Assembly (NCBI GenBank): GCA_016278725.1
Contig: JADQBG010000003.1
Coordinates: 62,001-126,000, forward strand
Direction of reading: 5' to 3'
DNA: 64,000 nt
Source: Actinomycetota bacterium
GTDB taxonomy: Bacteria; Actinomycetota; Thermoleophilia; RBG-16-64-13
Both the position numbers and the translations under genes were made by a program. Below the pieces are notes generated by a model that was not told where the DNA came from, did no database searches, and saw nothing but the letters and a program-made list of their open reading frames with translations. Below are positions 1 to 8,507 of this stretch, one piece after another. The first letter of the stretch is position 1. Each line of letters starts with the position of its first letter.

Positions 1-1
1 C

Positions 2-796
2 CTTCTCCTGGCGGCGTTAATTGCCGTTGCGGTCTTCGCGCTGGGCTGCGGGGAAGAAGCCGCGGCGCCGGGCAGCGCCGCCGAGCAGCCCGAGGCCGCC
101 CCGGCAGTACCGGTCAGGAGTGAGCAATGTCTGTCCTGCCACACCGACTTTGCCGAGCGCATTTCGAATGAGAACCAACGGGTCTTCTCTCACGAACTCC
201 ATCTGGAGCAGGAGATCGACTGCAGCGCCTGCCACTCGGATGTGGGACACGATGGGGCTCCGATTCACCGTCCGAGTGACTGTCAGAATTGCCACGGAAT
301 CACCATGCCGCACCCCGGTGGTTTCGTAAATGACCACGGCGCGCAGGTGCTCGAAGAAGGCACCGACGTCTGCACCCGTTGCCACGATATCCATCTGCAC
401 TGTCAGGCATGTCACGGCATCGAGATGCCGCACCCCGCCGAATGGGACCAGAAGCACGGCGAGTTGGCGGTGCCGGAGTTGGAGTCCTGCAGGCAGTGTC
501 ATCAGCCCGACTTCTGCCTGCAGTGCCATCCGGTGGAGATGCCGCACCCCGCTGATTGGATAAAGACCCACGGCCTTCCCGTGGTGGACCAGGGATCCGC
601 GACGTGCACCAAGTGCCATGAGCCCGAGCTTTGCGTCAGCTGTCACGGTATGCCCATGCCCCACCCAGACGATTGGGGTACCGGTCACCCGGCTGTGGCC
701 GCGGAGAAGCGGGCCGAATGCCTGCTTTGCCACACCGAGCAGGACTGCGCCGATTGTCACGACATCCATCAGACTCACGGGAAGGATGGTGTGTGA
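2..796 (+). CDS. Multiheme c-type cytochrome lipoprotein, 11 CxxCH motifs (5' partial)
   Basis: The start codon lies before the window. The visible 264 residues open inside a hydrophobic signal segment ending in ALGC, a lipobox-like site, so the mature protein is probably complete and lipid-anchored outside the membrane. I count 11 CxxCH heme motifs, the first at 128-142. Four carry the extension CHxxxMPHPxxW (for example at 281-316), which recurs in the next two genes. Electron transfer is the expected role; partner and substrate are unknown. The stop overlaps the start of the next gene (TGATG), so the two are translationally coupled. The family is best described as a cytochrome c3-like or doubled-CxxCH protein. 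Confidence 0.88.
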   Translation, partial: LLLAALIAVAVFALGCGEEAAAPGSAAEQPEAAPAVPVRSEQCLSCHTDFAERISNENQRVFSHELHLEQEIDCSACHSDVGHDGAPIHRPSDCQNCHGITMPHPGGFVNDHGAQVLEEGTDVCTRCHDIHLHCQACHGIEMPHPAEWDQKHGELAVPELESCRQCHQPDFCLQCHPVEMPHPADWIKTHGLPVVDQGSATCTKCHEPELCVSCHGMPMPHPDDWGTGHPAVAAEKRAECLLCHTEQDCADCHDIHQTHGKDGV

Positions 797-1746
797 TGCG
801 CCCATCGATCGGTTCCCGTAAGAAACGCTTCGGCCTGCTCCTGGTCGTGGGGCTGCTCCTGGTCTTGGGGGGTACCGTGCTCTGGGACTCGCCGGACTCC
901 ATGGCGCAGGGGGAATCGGAACCCGAGCGTACCCGCACGGACCTTCGCAGACTCCCGACGACCAGTGAGCAAACCGACGTGAACGCTGCCCCGAGAGAGT
1001 CCGGGGGCGAGCCCTTCCGCACCTGCGAGGCTTGTCACCCCGACTTCTTGCAGAAGCCTCCTCCGTCAGCGGATCTGATCTTCTCCCACCAAACCCATTT
1101 GGACGAAGACGTGGAATGCGCCACCTGCCATAACCCTCCCCTGGGTCATTTTGGCAAGCCGGCTGCTTTGATGAGCACCTGTCTCTCCTGCCACGAGGGA
1201 CAGACCGCACCCAACGAATGCGAGAACTGCCACCGCAAGTTGGAAGAGATCGCGCCCAATCTGGACGAACCCATCGTGCACCTCAACCCCGATGCTTCCA
1301 CGCGGCAGAGTTGCGACAACTGCCACGACGTGGAGGTTTGGTGCGAACGCTGCCACGGCGTGGAGATGCCTCACCCCGACACCTGGAAGAGCGCCCACGG
1401 AGCGGTGGCCTTGGCGGGGGCACAGGTGTGCGAGAAGTGTCATCAATCCAAAGACCCCGCCTACTGCGTGGAATGCCACGGGGTGGCAATGCCTCATCCG
1501 GCCTATTGGTATTCGGGCCATGGAGACATTGCCTCGGACAATCGGGACACCTGCAATCAGTGTCATCCGGAGGCGCCTCAATACTGCAACGACTGTCACC
1601 ACGCGGGCTTCTCGCCCACCGAGGATTGGCTGCCGGAACAGCATGGTCAGATCGTGGACGAGCGCGGGGAGTCCACCTGCCTTGTTTGCCACGAGGAGGC
1701 ATTCTGCGCCGAGTGCCACACCGCAGGACGGTTTGTTAAGGGATGA
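796..1746 (+). CDS. Multiheme c-type cytochrome, 12 CxxCH motifs
   Basis: The protein has 316 residues. A basic N-terminus (RKKR) is followed by a hydrophobic stretch at about 12-30 and a plausible signal-peptidase site near SMA/QG; there is no lipobox cysteine, so it is a soluble or signal-anchored periplasmic protein. Twelve CxxCH motifs follow, two with the CHGVxMPHP extension. The opening heme block, with CEACHPDF followed by FSHQTHL, matches the layout of the flanking cytochromes (CxxCHxDF followed by FSHxLHL), which argues for duplication. ATG 796 overlaps the upstream stop. Assignment as an electron-transfer cytochrome is secure; the electron acceptor is not known. Confidence 0.9.
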   Translation: MRPSIGSRKKRFGLLLVVGLLLVLGGTVLWDSPDSMAQGESEPERTRTDLRRLPTTSEQTDVNAAPRESGGEPFRTCEACHPDFLQKPPPSADLIFSHQTHLDEDVECATCHNPPLGHFGKPAALMSTCLSCHEGQTAPNECENCHRKLEEIAPNLDEPIVHLNPDASTRQSCDNCHDVEVWCERCHGVEMPHPDTWKSAHGAVALAGAQVCEKCHQSKDPAYCVECHGVAMPHPAYWYSGHGDIASDNRDTCNQCHPEAPQYCNDCHHAGFSPTEDWLPEQHGQIVDERGESTCLVCHEEAFCAECHTAGRFVKG

Positions 1747-1829
1747 TCCTGGAGAGGAGGGCTTAGCCGGCCTCTCGAGAACCAATACGTCATTCACATT
1801 TCGCGGGACAGAGTGAAGGAGGTGAACGC

Positions 1830-2783
1830 ATGATTAGACTGCGAAATCAGAGCCTGCTGCTCGCATCTGCCCTGGTCCTTCTACTGGCTGCGCTGGTGTT
1901 CTTCGCCGGTTGCCAGGAAGCCGACGACGAACCGGAGGCCACCGACACCGAGGCGACGGAAACCACCGACACCGGAGCAACCGCAGGGACCGAGGACACC
2001 GAGGGCGAGGTAACCGACACCACCACGGCCGAAGCCGATTCGACGGGAACGACCGAGACCGGCGAAACGGCCGGTGAGTCTCTGGCCCCGGTCTCCGAGT
2101 CGTTTCAGACCTGCGCCGATTGCCACTCGGACTTCAATCAGTTCCTGGCCGACAGTAAAGTGCTCACCCCGAACTTCAGTCACGCTCTACACCTGAATCA
2201 GGGGTTCGAGTGCGAGTCATGCCACGTGGTGCCGACGCACGAGCCCGACAGGATCAACCAACCGCCGATGCTCAAGTGTTTCTCCTGCCACGGTCAGGAG
2301 GCCGACGCCAGCGCCCCGGGCGAGTGTAGCGTCTGTCACCCGGCGGACTTCCCGCTGGTTCCGGCCAACCACACCGAGCCCAACTGGTTGCCGCCGGCAA
2401 CTCCGGCTGCACTGGTCGCCACGGTAGACTCGCAGCATTCCGGCGTGGCCAGCCAGGACCGGGCTTATTGCGAGATGTGCCACGCTCAGCAGTTCTGCCA
2501 GGATTGCCATAACACCGAGATGCCGCATCCCGCCGACTGGACTCAGGTCCATTCGACGCAGGTGCGCGACGCGGGCAGTCCGGAGCAGTGTCTGCGCTGT
2601 CACCCGCAGGAGTTGCTCTGCAACACCTGCCACCACCCCGGCTTCGAAGCGGGGGGCGGTACCTGGAGGCAACAGCACCCGCCGATAGTGCGTAATGCCG
2701 GCGCGGAGCCCTGCTTCCAGTGTCACAATCCTTTGACCTGCGCGCGCTGTCACGTGACGGGCGAGTATCAGTCTTTCGACTGA
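1830..2783 (+). CDS. Multiheme c-type cytochrome lipoprotein, 10 CxxCH motifs
   Basis: The protein has 317 residues. The signal peptide ends in FFAGC, a lipobox, so the mature N-terminus is probably lipidated. About 60 residues of Thr/Glu/Asp-rich low-complexity sequence form a tether before the first heme motif CADCH. Ten CxxCH motifs follow, one with the MPHPADW extension. The start is ATG with a strong AGGAGGTGA Shine-Dalgarno. An 83-base gap without a visible terminator separates it from the previous cytochrome, so the three genes are probably one operon of 33 hemes. The tether suggests the heme domain is held away from the membrane to reach a partner or cross the cell wall. Confidence 0.9.
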   Translation: MIRLRNQSLLLASALVLLLAALVFFAGCQEADDEPEATDTEATETTDTGATAGTEDTEGEVTDTTTAEADSTGTTETGETAGESLAPVSESFQTCADCHSDFNQFLADSKVLTPNFSHALHLNQGFECESCHVVPTHEPDRINQPPMLKCFSCHGQEADASAPGECSVCHPADFPLVPANHTEPNWLPPATPAALVATVDSQHSGVASQDRAYCEMCHAQQFCQDCHNTEMPHPADWTQVHSTQVRDAGSPEQCLRCHPQELLCNTCHHPGFEAGGGTWRQQHPPIVRNAGAEPCFQCHNPLTCARCHVTGEYQSFD

Positions 2784-2810
2784 CGGTGAAGTAAGGAGAA
2801 AGGGATCGAC

Positions 2811-2838
2811 TGGGGCGGCGCCGCGAGGCGCCGCCCCA
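2811..2838. terminator. Strong hairpin, probable bidirectional terminator
   Basis: A 12-bp perfect stem (2811-2822 with 2827-2838) closes on a GCGA tetraloop and is followed by a pyrimidine-rich CTTCTTT. It lies between the convergent cytochrome operon and the diguanylate cyclase gene and can serve both strands. Confidence 0.8.
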
Positions 2839-2849
2839 CTTCTTTGCGG

Positions 2850-3851
2850 TTAACCCTGGCGCGCTTTCTGCTGCTTCATCTGGTACAGGCTGGCATCGGC
2901 CTGCTGCAGCAGTTCTTCCGTCTCCAGACCGTCCAAGGGACACGAGGCGGAGCCTTGGCTCACCTGGAGCGCTATCAAGGTATGGTCGGTCTTCAACTTG
3001 GTCTTGCGCAGCGAGACCGAAATGCGGTCGCCGACCAAGCGGACCACGTCCACCTCGGTTTCGGGCATGAGGATCATGAACTCGTCGCCGCCGAAGCGGA
3101 AAGAAAGATCTACGTCGCGCACGTTGGAACGGATGACTGCGGCCACATGGGACAGGGCGGCGTCACCGACGGCATGGCCGTAGGTGTCGTTGATCCATTT
3201 GAGGTTGTCCGCATCGAGCATCAACAGGGAGAAGGGGTGGCGATAGCGTTTGTACATCTCGACCTGGCGTTCCAGTTGCTGCACCAGGTATCGCCGGTTG
3301 AAGAGCCCGGTCAGGGGATCCGTGTGCGCCAGCCGGTCGAGTTCGGTGATCGAGCGTTCGTGGTAGCTCTCGGTGGCCGAGGCGGCGATGCCCTGCAAAC
3401 AGGTGCGCAGTCGTAGCACCAGGGAGAGCAGTTCGTGGTCCTCGCGCCGGAGGGCCTGGGCCAGCAGGGACCAGATGGACTCCTCGAGCGCCAGGGTGTG
3501 GCGAACCAGCGCCTGCATCCCCTCCTTGCCCGAACCCACCGAGGCCCCCAGAATGGCGGCGCGATCGTAGTAGCGGCCTCCCGGGGCGAACTCCTGCATG
3601 GCCTCCTCGTCCTCGAGGGCTCTGGCGATGCCTTCCACGAGTTCCACCGAGGCGCTGATGCTTTCCTGCGTGGGGAAGCTCTCCAGGGTGGAAAGGTCGT
3701 TGATGTCGCTGATGATCCGGCCAAGCCAGCTCTTGGTCAGCTGGAGCTTGTTGTCGTCGAGGAGCCGCCGGGTCTTACCGAAGAGCGGGTGCAGGGGAGG
3801 CTGATCGCTCTCCCTCAGCAACTCGTCCATCTGCCCGAAATCTTCTACCAA
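2850..3851 (-). CDS. Diguanylate cyclase (GGDEF) with helical N-terminal sensor-like domain
   Basis: The 333-residue protein makes cyclic di-GMP from GTP. The GGDEF domain covers about 170-333. The signature GGDEF is at 254-258 and an inhibitory-site RxxD (R245 to D248) sits exactly five residues before it, so product feedback inhibition is expected. No EAL or HD-GYP domain is present. The N-terminal 160 residues have no membrane segment and look all-helical, perhaps an RsbRD-type N-terminal domain around the KSWLGRIIS stretch; that is a guess. The start is TTG, with a GGAAGAAAGAG ribosome site upstream. It is convergent with the cytochromes and has no obvious operon partner. Confidence 0.9.
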   Translation of the reverse strand: MVEDFGQMDELLRESDQPPLHPLFGKTRRLLDDNKLQLTKSWLGRIISDINDLSTLESFPTQESISASVELVEGIARALEDEEAMQEFAPGGRYYDRAAILGASVGSGKEGMQALVRHTLALEESIWSLLAQALRREDHELLSLVLRLRTCLQGIAASATESYHERSITELDRLAHTDPLTGLFNRRYLVQQLERQVEMYKRYRHPFSLLMLDADNLKWINDTYGHAVGDAALSHVAAVIRSNVRDVDLSFRFGGDEFMILMPETEVDVVRLVGDRISVSLRKTKLKTDHTLIALQVSQGSASCPLDGLETEELLQQADASLYQMKQQKARQG

Positions 3852-3889
3852 GACGAAACTCTTTCTTCCAGGAGTACGATTAGTCCTAC

Positions 3890-3895
3890 TATAAT
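3890..3895 (+). promoter_or_regulatory. Possible -10 box (TATAAT)
   Basis: A perfect TATAAT lies in the gap between the divergent diguanylate cyclase and PATAN genes, about 130 bases before the latter. No convincing -35 element is found 16-18 bases upstream, so this is only a candidate. Confidence 0.3.
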
Positions 3896-4023
3896 CTAAC
3901 CGGCCGCCGGAGTAAACTTCCCCGTTACTGTTCGGCCGCCCGTTCGTTCGGGGCCGCCCTCAAGCCTCTCTCCGTTATTGCCGATTGCCTGACATTAGAA
4001 GCTCCAAGGCGGAAAGAGAGGCC

Positions 4024-4857
4024 ATGTCGGCGTCCGGCTCCTTGGCCACCATTGGGGTGGCGGAACTCCTGCAGATCGGTGCCCTTTTTCGAAAGAGGGG
4101 TTCACTGGTGTGCACTTTCAAAGACGACCGCTCGCTTACGGTGTACCTGCAGGACGGACACTTGAGCGGCCTCACCGACACCGGGTCGGTGTGGCAACTC
4201 GGCGACCTGTTGGAGTGCATGGGACTGCTCAGCGAGGCGGAGAAGTTCCGGCTGCTGGCCGAAGCCCGGCTTCACGGTAAGCGCCTCGGTCAGTTGCTGC
4301 TGGAGGAGGAAGTCCTTTCCCGCACCGAGATGGAAGACCTGCTGCGGCGGCTGATCATGCAGTCGCTCCTCTACGCGGTCGAGAATGAAGCCGATGGCTG
4401 GTTCGAGTTTGAGTTGGGCGCGGTGTCCGAGACCTCGGTCATGTTCCCGATCAACGATTTCCTGATCGAAATAACCTCGGCCGTCGATGAACTGGAGCGT
4501 TTGCGCTCGGTGCTCGGGCCCGGAGGTGGCTGCGTCGCCTTGAGTTCGGCAGCGGACCTGACGGACCACGTGCACGCGCTGCCCTATCGTCTGGTCCAGG
4601 TGCTGGCTCACGTCGACGGCGAGAAGACTCCGATGGAAGTGGCGGCGTCTTCGCCTTTCTCCCCGTCGGAAACGCTGAGGCTCCTGTCGCAGTTGGGACG
4701 GCTGGGGTTGGTGGTGTGGGCGGCGGCGGCCTGCGAGCCGGAGGCCGAGGTGGTCTTCTTTCTCAAGCCCTCCCCCGAAAAACCGCCGGCGCGTCGCGCA
4801 AAGGATAGGTCTTCGCCCGTGAGCCCTCTGATAGAATTGCGCCGGCGGCTGCCTTAG
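4024..4857 (+). CDS. PATAN (DUF4388) domain protein
   Basis: The protein has 277 residues from ATG 4024, which follows GGAAAGAG at good distance. A TTG 39 bases upstream (3985) would add 13 residues, but the DUF4388 domain typically begins with a GSL-type segment, here SASGSLATIGVAELLQ, so the shorter form is preferred. The N-terminal 100 residues fit the PATAN family, which adjoins signalling domains in many bacteria. A second helical section around residues 100-170 carries the typical GxxLGQLLLEE pattern, and the C-terminus looks like a winged-helix (SPSETLRLLSQLGRLGLV). No enzyme motif is visible. It is divergent from a GGDEF gene, so a signalling role is plausible but unproven. Confidence 0.75.
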   Translation: MSASGSLATIGVAELLQIGALFRKRGSLVCTFKDDRSLTVYLQDGHLSGLTDTGSVWQLGDLLECMGLLSEAEKFRLLAEARLHGKRLGQLLLEEEVLSRTEMEDLLRRLIMQSLLYAVENEADGWFEFELGAVSETSVMFPINDFLIEITSAVDELERLRSVLGPGGGCVALSSAADLTDHVHALPYRLVQVLAHVDGEKTPMEVAASSPFSPSETLRLLSQLGRLGLVVWAAAACEPEAEVVFFLKPSPEKPPARRAKDRSSPVSPLIELRRRLP

Positions 4858-4897
4858 TGTCGTCCGCCACTCTGTCCTGCCTCGTCTTGGGGGTCAC

Positions 4898-5995
4898 TTG
4901 AGGGTCGGATTCGACGCGCGCGCGATTGACACCAGCGGTATCGGCAGGTACACGAGAGATCTGCTGCTCGGGCTCGCCGAGTTGGACGTCGACCTCGTCA
5001 TCTTCTGCCAGGACGGCAACAAGGAACTGGTGCCCGAAGGGCGCCGCTTCAACCTGGTCTCCTCCAATGCCGAGCCGGGCTCCTGGCTTGCGGGCTCCGC
5101 CTTCGCCCGCACTGTGAAGAGCTCAGCCGTGGATCTATTGCATATCCCGGGACATCTCACCGTCGTCCCGGAAGACGTTCCCACGGTGGTCACCATCCAC
5201 GACGTGATCCCGTTGATCTACCCGAGGAGCATCCGCAGCCCGGTCGGCCGCATCCGTTATCGGCGCCTCTTGGAGCAGGCCCTGACGCGCGCGCGCCTGG
5301 TCATCACCGTCTCGCGCATCTCTCAGTCGTGCCTGAGCGCGTACGCCGCCATCGACCCGAGCAAGGTCAGGGTGATCTACAACGGGATCTCCGAGCACTT
5401 CTACCCGGTGGAGGACACGGAGACCCTGGCGGACGTCAGGCGCAGCTACGGCCTGCCGGAGGTGTTCGCTCTCTGGCTGGGAGGATTCCGGCCGGAGAAG
5501 AATCTCGAATTCTTGGTGCAGGCGTGGGTGCGGGTGCTGGAGCAACACCCCGAATTGCAGCTGGTTCTCGCGGGCGCACAGACCGACGAGTATCTGAAGA
5601 TTCGGCGCGAGGTCGGGAGGCGCGGGCTGGAGCAGTCGGTGCACTTCCCCGGCTTCATCCGGGAGTCAGATCTCGCCGCGCTTTATTCCGCAGCCAAGCT
5701 CTTTGTCTTCCCGTCACTCTATGAGGGCTTTGGCATGCCGCCGGTGGAGGCGATGGCATGCGGCACCCCGTCCGTCGTCTCGAACTCCTCCTCGCTGCCC
5801 GAGGTGACCGGCCACGCCGCCATGATGTTCAACCCCACCGAGCACGAGCAGCTGGTGTGGTGCGTGGACCGCCTGCTGAGGGACGACGATCTCTATGAAA
5901 CGTTGCGCCGCGAGGGCCTCAAGCAGGCGGAGGGCTTCAGTTGGGGCAAGGCCGCGCGCGAGACCCTGAGGGTCTACCAGCAGGCGCTGGCGTAA
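4898..5995 (+). CDS. Glycosyltransferase family 4
   Basis: The protein has 365 residues with the GT-B fold of retaining glycosyltransferases. The N-terminal Rossmann half begins with VGFDARAID, containing a GIGRY loop. The C-terminal donor-binding half contains GGFRPEKNL at about 195-203 and the EX7E motif (E276 and E284) within the EGFGMPPVEAMACG segment. It should transfer a sugar from a nucleotide-sugar donor, as in mannosyltransferase-like family members, at the cytoplasmic face. The acceptor cannot be read from the sequence. The start is TTG 4898 with GGGGG a few bases upstream. It stands alone and is convergent with the PRC-barrel operon, only 7 bases away. Confidence 0.9.
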   Translation: MRVGFDARAIDTSGIGRYTRDLLLGLAELDVDLVIFCQDGNKELVPEGRRFNLVSSNAEPGSWLAGSAFARTVKSSAVDLLHIPGHLTVVPEDVPTVVTIHDVIPLIYPRSIRSPVGRIRYRRLLEQALTRARLVITVSRISQSCLSAYAAIDPSKVRVIYNGISEHFYPVEDTETLADVRRSYGLPEVFALWLGGFRPEKNLEFLVQAWVRVLEQHPELQLVLAGAQTDEYLKIRREVGRRGLEQSVHFPGFIRESDLAALYSAAKLFVFPSLYEGFGMPPVEAMACGTPSVVSNSSSLPEVTGHAAMMFNPTEHEQLVWCVDRLLRDDDLYETLRREGLKQAEGFSWGKAARETLRVYQQALA

Positions 5996-6002
5996 CCCCG
6001 CC

Positions 6003-7058
6003 CTAGTCCACGTTCAGCGATAGGATCAGAAGCAGGTCATGACTCTTGGCCCGCTGGATCATCTCGTAATCCACGACGTCGCCTTCGCCGGCGATGACTT
6101 CTCCCGACGGTGACTCGATTCGGCGCAGCACCTTTTTGCCCACGAGAAAGTGGCGTTGTTGTGAGGCCAGATTGTCTTCGTCCGCGGCGGCCGGGCTGAT
6201 CTCGGCGGTTGCGGTTTCTTCGGGGGGATCCTTTTCGGCCGCGCCATCCGGTTCGGGCGCGAGAGAGTCCGGGGCAGTCTCCCCCGGCGCGACGGCCTGC
6301 TCCGGTGCGATGTCCTGCTCCGGTGCTTGGCTTTTCTCGGGGACCTGCGTCTGCTCCGCTTCCTCGGCGACCGGGGGTTCGGGTTCGACTTCGGCGGTTT
6401 CGGCCGGGGATTCCTCGGCGACCGACGGGGGCCCGGACGCCCGGAGTTGCGTTGGGGACTCGTCCGCGTCGGCCTGTGGCGGGGCGGGCGCCACAGGCTC
6501 AGGCCGGCCGAGGCCTGTCACCCGGTCGGTCCGGGCTTCGCTCCGCGTCAGCGCCTCGCCATTCGGCATGAAATGCTGGTCGTAGTCGTTGGTCAGCACC
6601 ACGATATCCCGCCCGAGACGGTGGACGACCGATATGGGCAGAACCACCGTGTCCCGAGGATAGACGGCCTCTTCCAATGGAAGGAATTCAAAGCCCACCA
6701 GGTCGCCGCTCCGCCCATCGACGAAGAAGTCACCCACCGCCCCGACGTTGTTGCCCGCCAGGGTGATGGCCACCACCCCCGAAAGCGTGATCTCCCTCTC
6801 GGTCAGGTCTTCCAGTTCCTGGTCCTCTGAGAGCCGGGCGACCGCGGAAGCGGCCTCCACGATGATGGCGTCTTCGCCGATAGCCTGGGCCTTCGCGAAC
6901 GGGAGCACCCTGGCCTCGTACAGGCTTAGATCGACGAGGAACCCGGCGACGCGCAGGGACTGTTCGTCGATGATCAGCCCGTCGACCTCGCCGGCGATGG
7001 AGGCATCTTCTTTGCTCACTATCGGCAGTCCGAGCAGATCGGTGTCGAGTCGGGCCAT
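6003..7058 (-). CDS. Tandem PRC-barrel domain protein with long acidic linker
   Basis: The protein has 351 residues from an ATG preceded by AGGAGGACG; an upstream in-frame start would run into the preceding gene. Two PRC-barrel-like units are visible. The first (about 1-75) includes LLGLPIV and GEVDGLIID, and the second (about 90-165) includes GNNVGAVGDFFVD. A Pro/Glu/Ala-rich linker of some 120 residues follows, then a conserved-looking C-terminal block (about 300-351) with FLVGKKVLRRI and GEVIAGEGDVV. No signal peptide or membrane segment is present. PRC-barrels occur in RimM, photosynthetic reaction centres and sporulation proteins. The specific role is unknown. It is the last gene of a three-gene minus-strand operon. 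Confidence 0.75.
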   Translation of the reverse strand: MARLDTDLLGLPIVSKEDASIAGEVDGLIIDEQSLRVAGFLVDLSLYEARVLPFAKAQAIGEDAIIVEAASAVARLSEDQELEDLTEREITLSGVVAITLAGNNVGAVGDFFVDGRSGDLVGFEFLPLEEAVYPRDTVVLPISVVHRLGRDIVVLTNDYDQHFMPNGEALTRSEARTDRVTGLGRPEPVAPAPPQADADESPTQLRASGPPSVAEESPAETAEVEPEPPVAEEAEQTQVPEKSQAPEQDIAPEQAVAPGETAPDSLAPEPDGAAEKDPPEETATAEISPAAADEDNLASQQRHFLVGKKVLRRIESPSGEVIAGEGDVVDYEMIQRAKSHDLLLILSLNVD

Positions 7059-7101
7059 GGGATCGTCCTCCTGTTGCGCTGTGGGCTGGTGCAGGGCGGC
7101 G

Positions 7102-7782
7102 CTAGGCTCCATCGCTCAGATCCTGCAGCGTGCGTTCGAGTTCCTCCATCAGCAATTGGTTGTCCGTATAGGCGGTGGCCTGTGAGTATGCGGCCGCCGC
7201 CTGGGTCGGCATCTGTTGTTTGCGGAATGCGTTGCCTATCTCCACGAATAAAGTCAGTTTGGCCTTCCGATCGTCGGTAAGCCCCGTGGCCCGGAGGAAT
7301 TGATCAGCGGCCTGGGCAAGGAGGTTTCTTTCGAGCAGCCGGAAGCCGAGGGTCACGCGAAAAGCGAAGTCCCGCATCCCGTCCCCCGTGCCCCGCGCGC
7401 CGCTGGAGCCGTCGTCGGGCGTGCCGGCCGCGCGGGCGATGGACGCGGCGTCGGGCAACGAAGGCTCGCCCGCGCTCAATCCGGATGGCCTCGTCGGCAC
7501 GGTCTGCGCGGGCGGCACGGTCTGCGCATTTTGGGCGGTCTGGGCGGGGGAAGCGAACTCCAGGGTGGGCTCATCGTCCCCGGCAGTTGCGGGCGCAGCC
7601 GGCTTTCCCCCCAGTTCGTCCGCGATATCCGTAGTCAGAGGGCGATCGAGGAAGTCGCCGCCGCCTTCTTCGACGACGGTTTCTTGCCGGCCCTCCCTTC
7701 CCACGAGGAAAGAAAGGACGATGAGCGCCAGGCCGGCGACCACGAAGATAGCTGCCACGGCAAGCACCACGGGATTGCTCAT
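7102..7782 (-). CDS. Membrane-anchored protein with TPR-like C-terminus
   Basis: The protein has 226 residues. One N-terminal membrane helix (about 4-27) precedes a disordered Pro/Ala/Thr/Gln-rich region of roughly 110 residues, then a helical C-terminal domain (about 135-226) with repeats of the form LLAQAADQFLRATGL and QAAAAYSQATAY that look like degenerate TPRs. It would sit with the helical domain on one face of the membrane. GGGAAG lies upstream of the ATG. It lies between two PRC-barrel genes on the same strand and is probably co-transcribed with them. No catalytic motif is seen. Confidence 0.65.
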   Translation of the reverse strand: MSNPVVLAVAAIFVVAGLALIVLSFLVGREGRQETVVEEGGGDFLDRPLTTDIADELGGKPAAPATAGDDEPTLEFASPAQTAQNAQTVPPAQTVPTRPSGLSAGEPSLPDAASIARAAGTPDDGSSGARGTGDGMRDFAFRVTLGFRLLERNLLAQAADQFLRATGLTDDRKAKLTLFVEIGNAFRKQQMPTQAAAAYSQATAYTDNQLLMEELERTLQDLSDGA

Positions 7783-7835
7783 CAGGACTTCCCGAGCAGA
7801 TTCAGGTTGGCGATGGAACTCAACCCAGACATCTC

Positions 7836-8342
7836 CTAGAGATCGTCGGGGCCTCCGACCGCCATGGTCCTGTACTTGGAGGAGACCATTACCAGATCGG
7901 TGCCAATGCTCACCACCGCGGAGATGGGGACCACGTGGGTCTCCTCGCCGGCTTCGGCATCGATAACGATCTCGATCCCTGCCAGGGAGCCGTCACCGGG
8001 ATTGACGAAGTAGTCGCCGACCATGCCGACGACGTCTCCGCCGTCGGTCAGTATCAGTAACTCGTCCAATTGGATGGAGCGCTGAGCGACGGCTTCCAGT
8101 TCCGGTTCTTGGGATAGGGGCCGGACGGCCTCGGCCGACTCGACCAGGACGGCATCTTCGCCTAGGGCGGTGATCCGGTCGAACGGCAGAACGCTCGCCT
8201 CGTATAAGCCCATGTCGATGATCAGGCCGGCAACCCGTTTGGTGGTTTCGTCCACGATCAGTCCGTCCACTTCGCCGAGAAGCGAAGCGTCGTCGAGTCC
8301 GATGACCTCGAGCCCTAAGAAGTCCTTGTCGCTGCGAGCCAT
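7836..8342 (-). CDS. Tandem PRC-barrel domain protein
   Basis: The protein has 168 residues from an ATG behind AGGAGGA. It is a clear paralogue of the longer PRC-barrel protein two genes downstream: both start MAR.D.D.LGL, share GEVDGLI(I/V)DE and the LYEA(R/S)VLPF block, and carry a second barrel with a VG(M/A)VGD(Y/F)FV core. The long acidic linker and C-terminal block are absent here. It is the first gene of the three-gene operon and is divergent from the TPR gene, with a gap of about 130-165 bases depending on that gene's start. A structural or adaptor role at the membrane is a reasonable guess only. Confidence 0.78.
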   Translation of the reverse strand: MARSDKDFLGLEVIGLDDASLLGEVDGLIVDETTKRVAGLIIDMGLYEASVLPFDRITALGEDAVLVESAEAVRPLSQEPELEAVAQRSIQLDELLILTDGGDVVGMVGDYFVNPGDGSLAGIEIVIDAEAGEETHVVPISAVVSIGTDLVMVSSKYRTMAVGGPDDL

Positions 8343-8507
8343 GTCGGGCGGGTCCTCCTGATTTTTTACCAAGTGAGCGGGCGATTGCCCGAGCGCCATG
8401 TTAGCAGATCGCACTTCTGCCCTGTGCGATAATTCCGTGTCGCTCAAGCGCTTACCCAGAGGTGGAGGAAAGGGATTCCCAGCATAATCTCCAGCCGTCG
8501 TCTCTTA

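Noticed and set aside
128-2760. Recurring TGCCAC and ATGCCGCACCCC strings
   Set aside because: They encode heme motifs and MPHP in the cytochromes and are protein-level repeats, not DNA elements.
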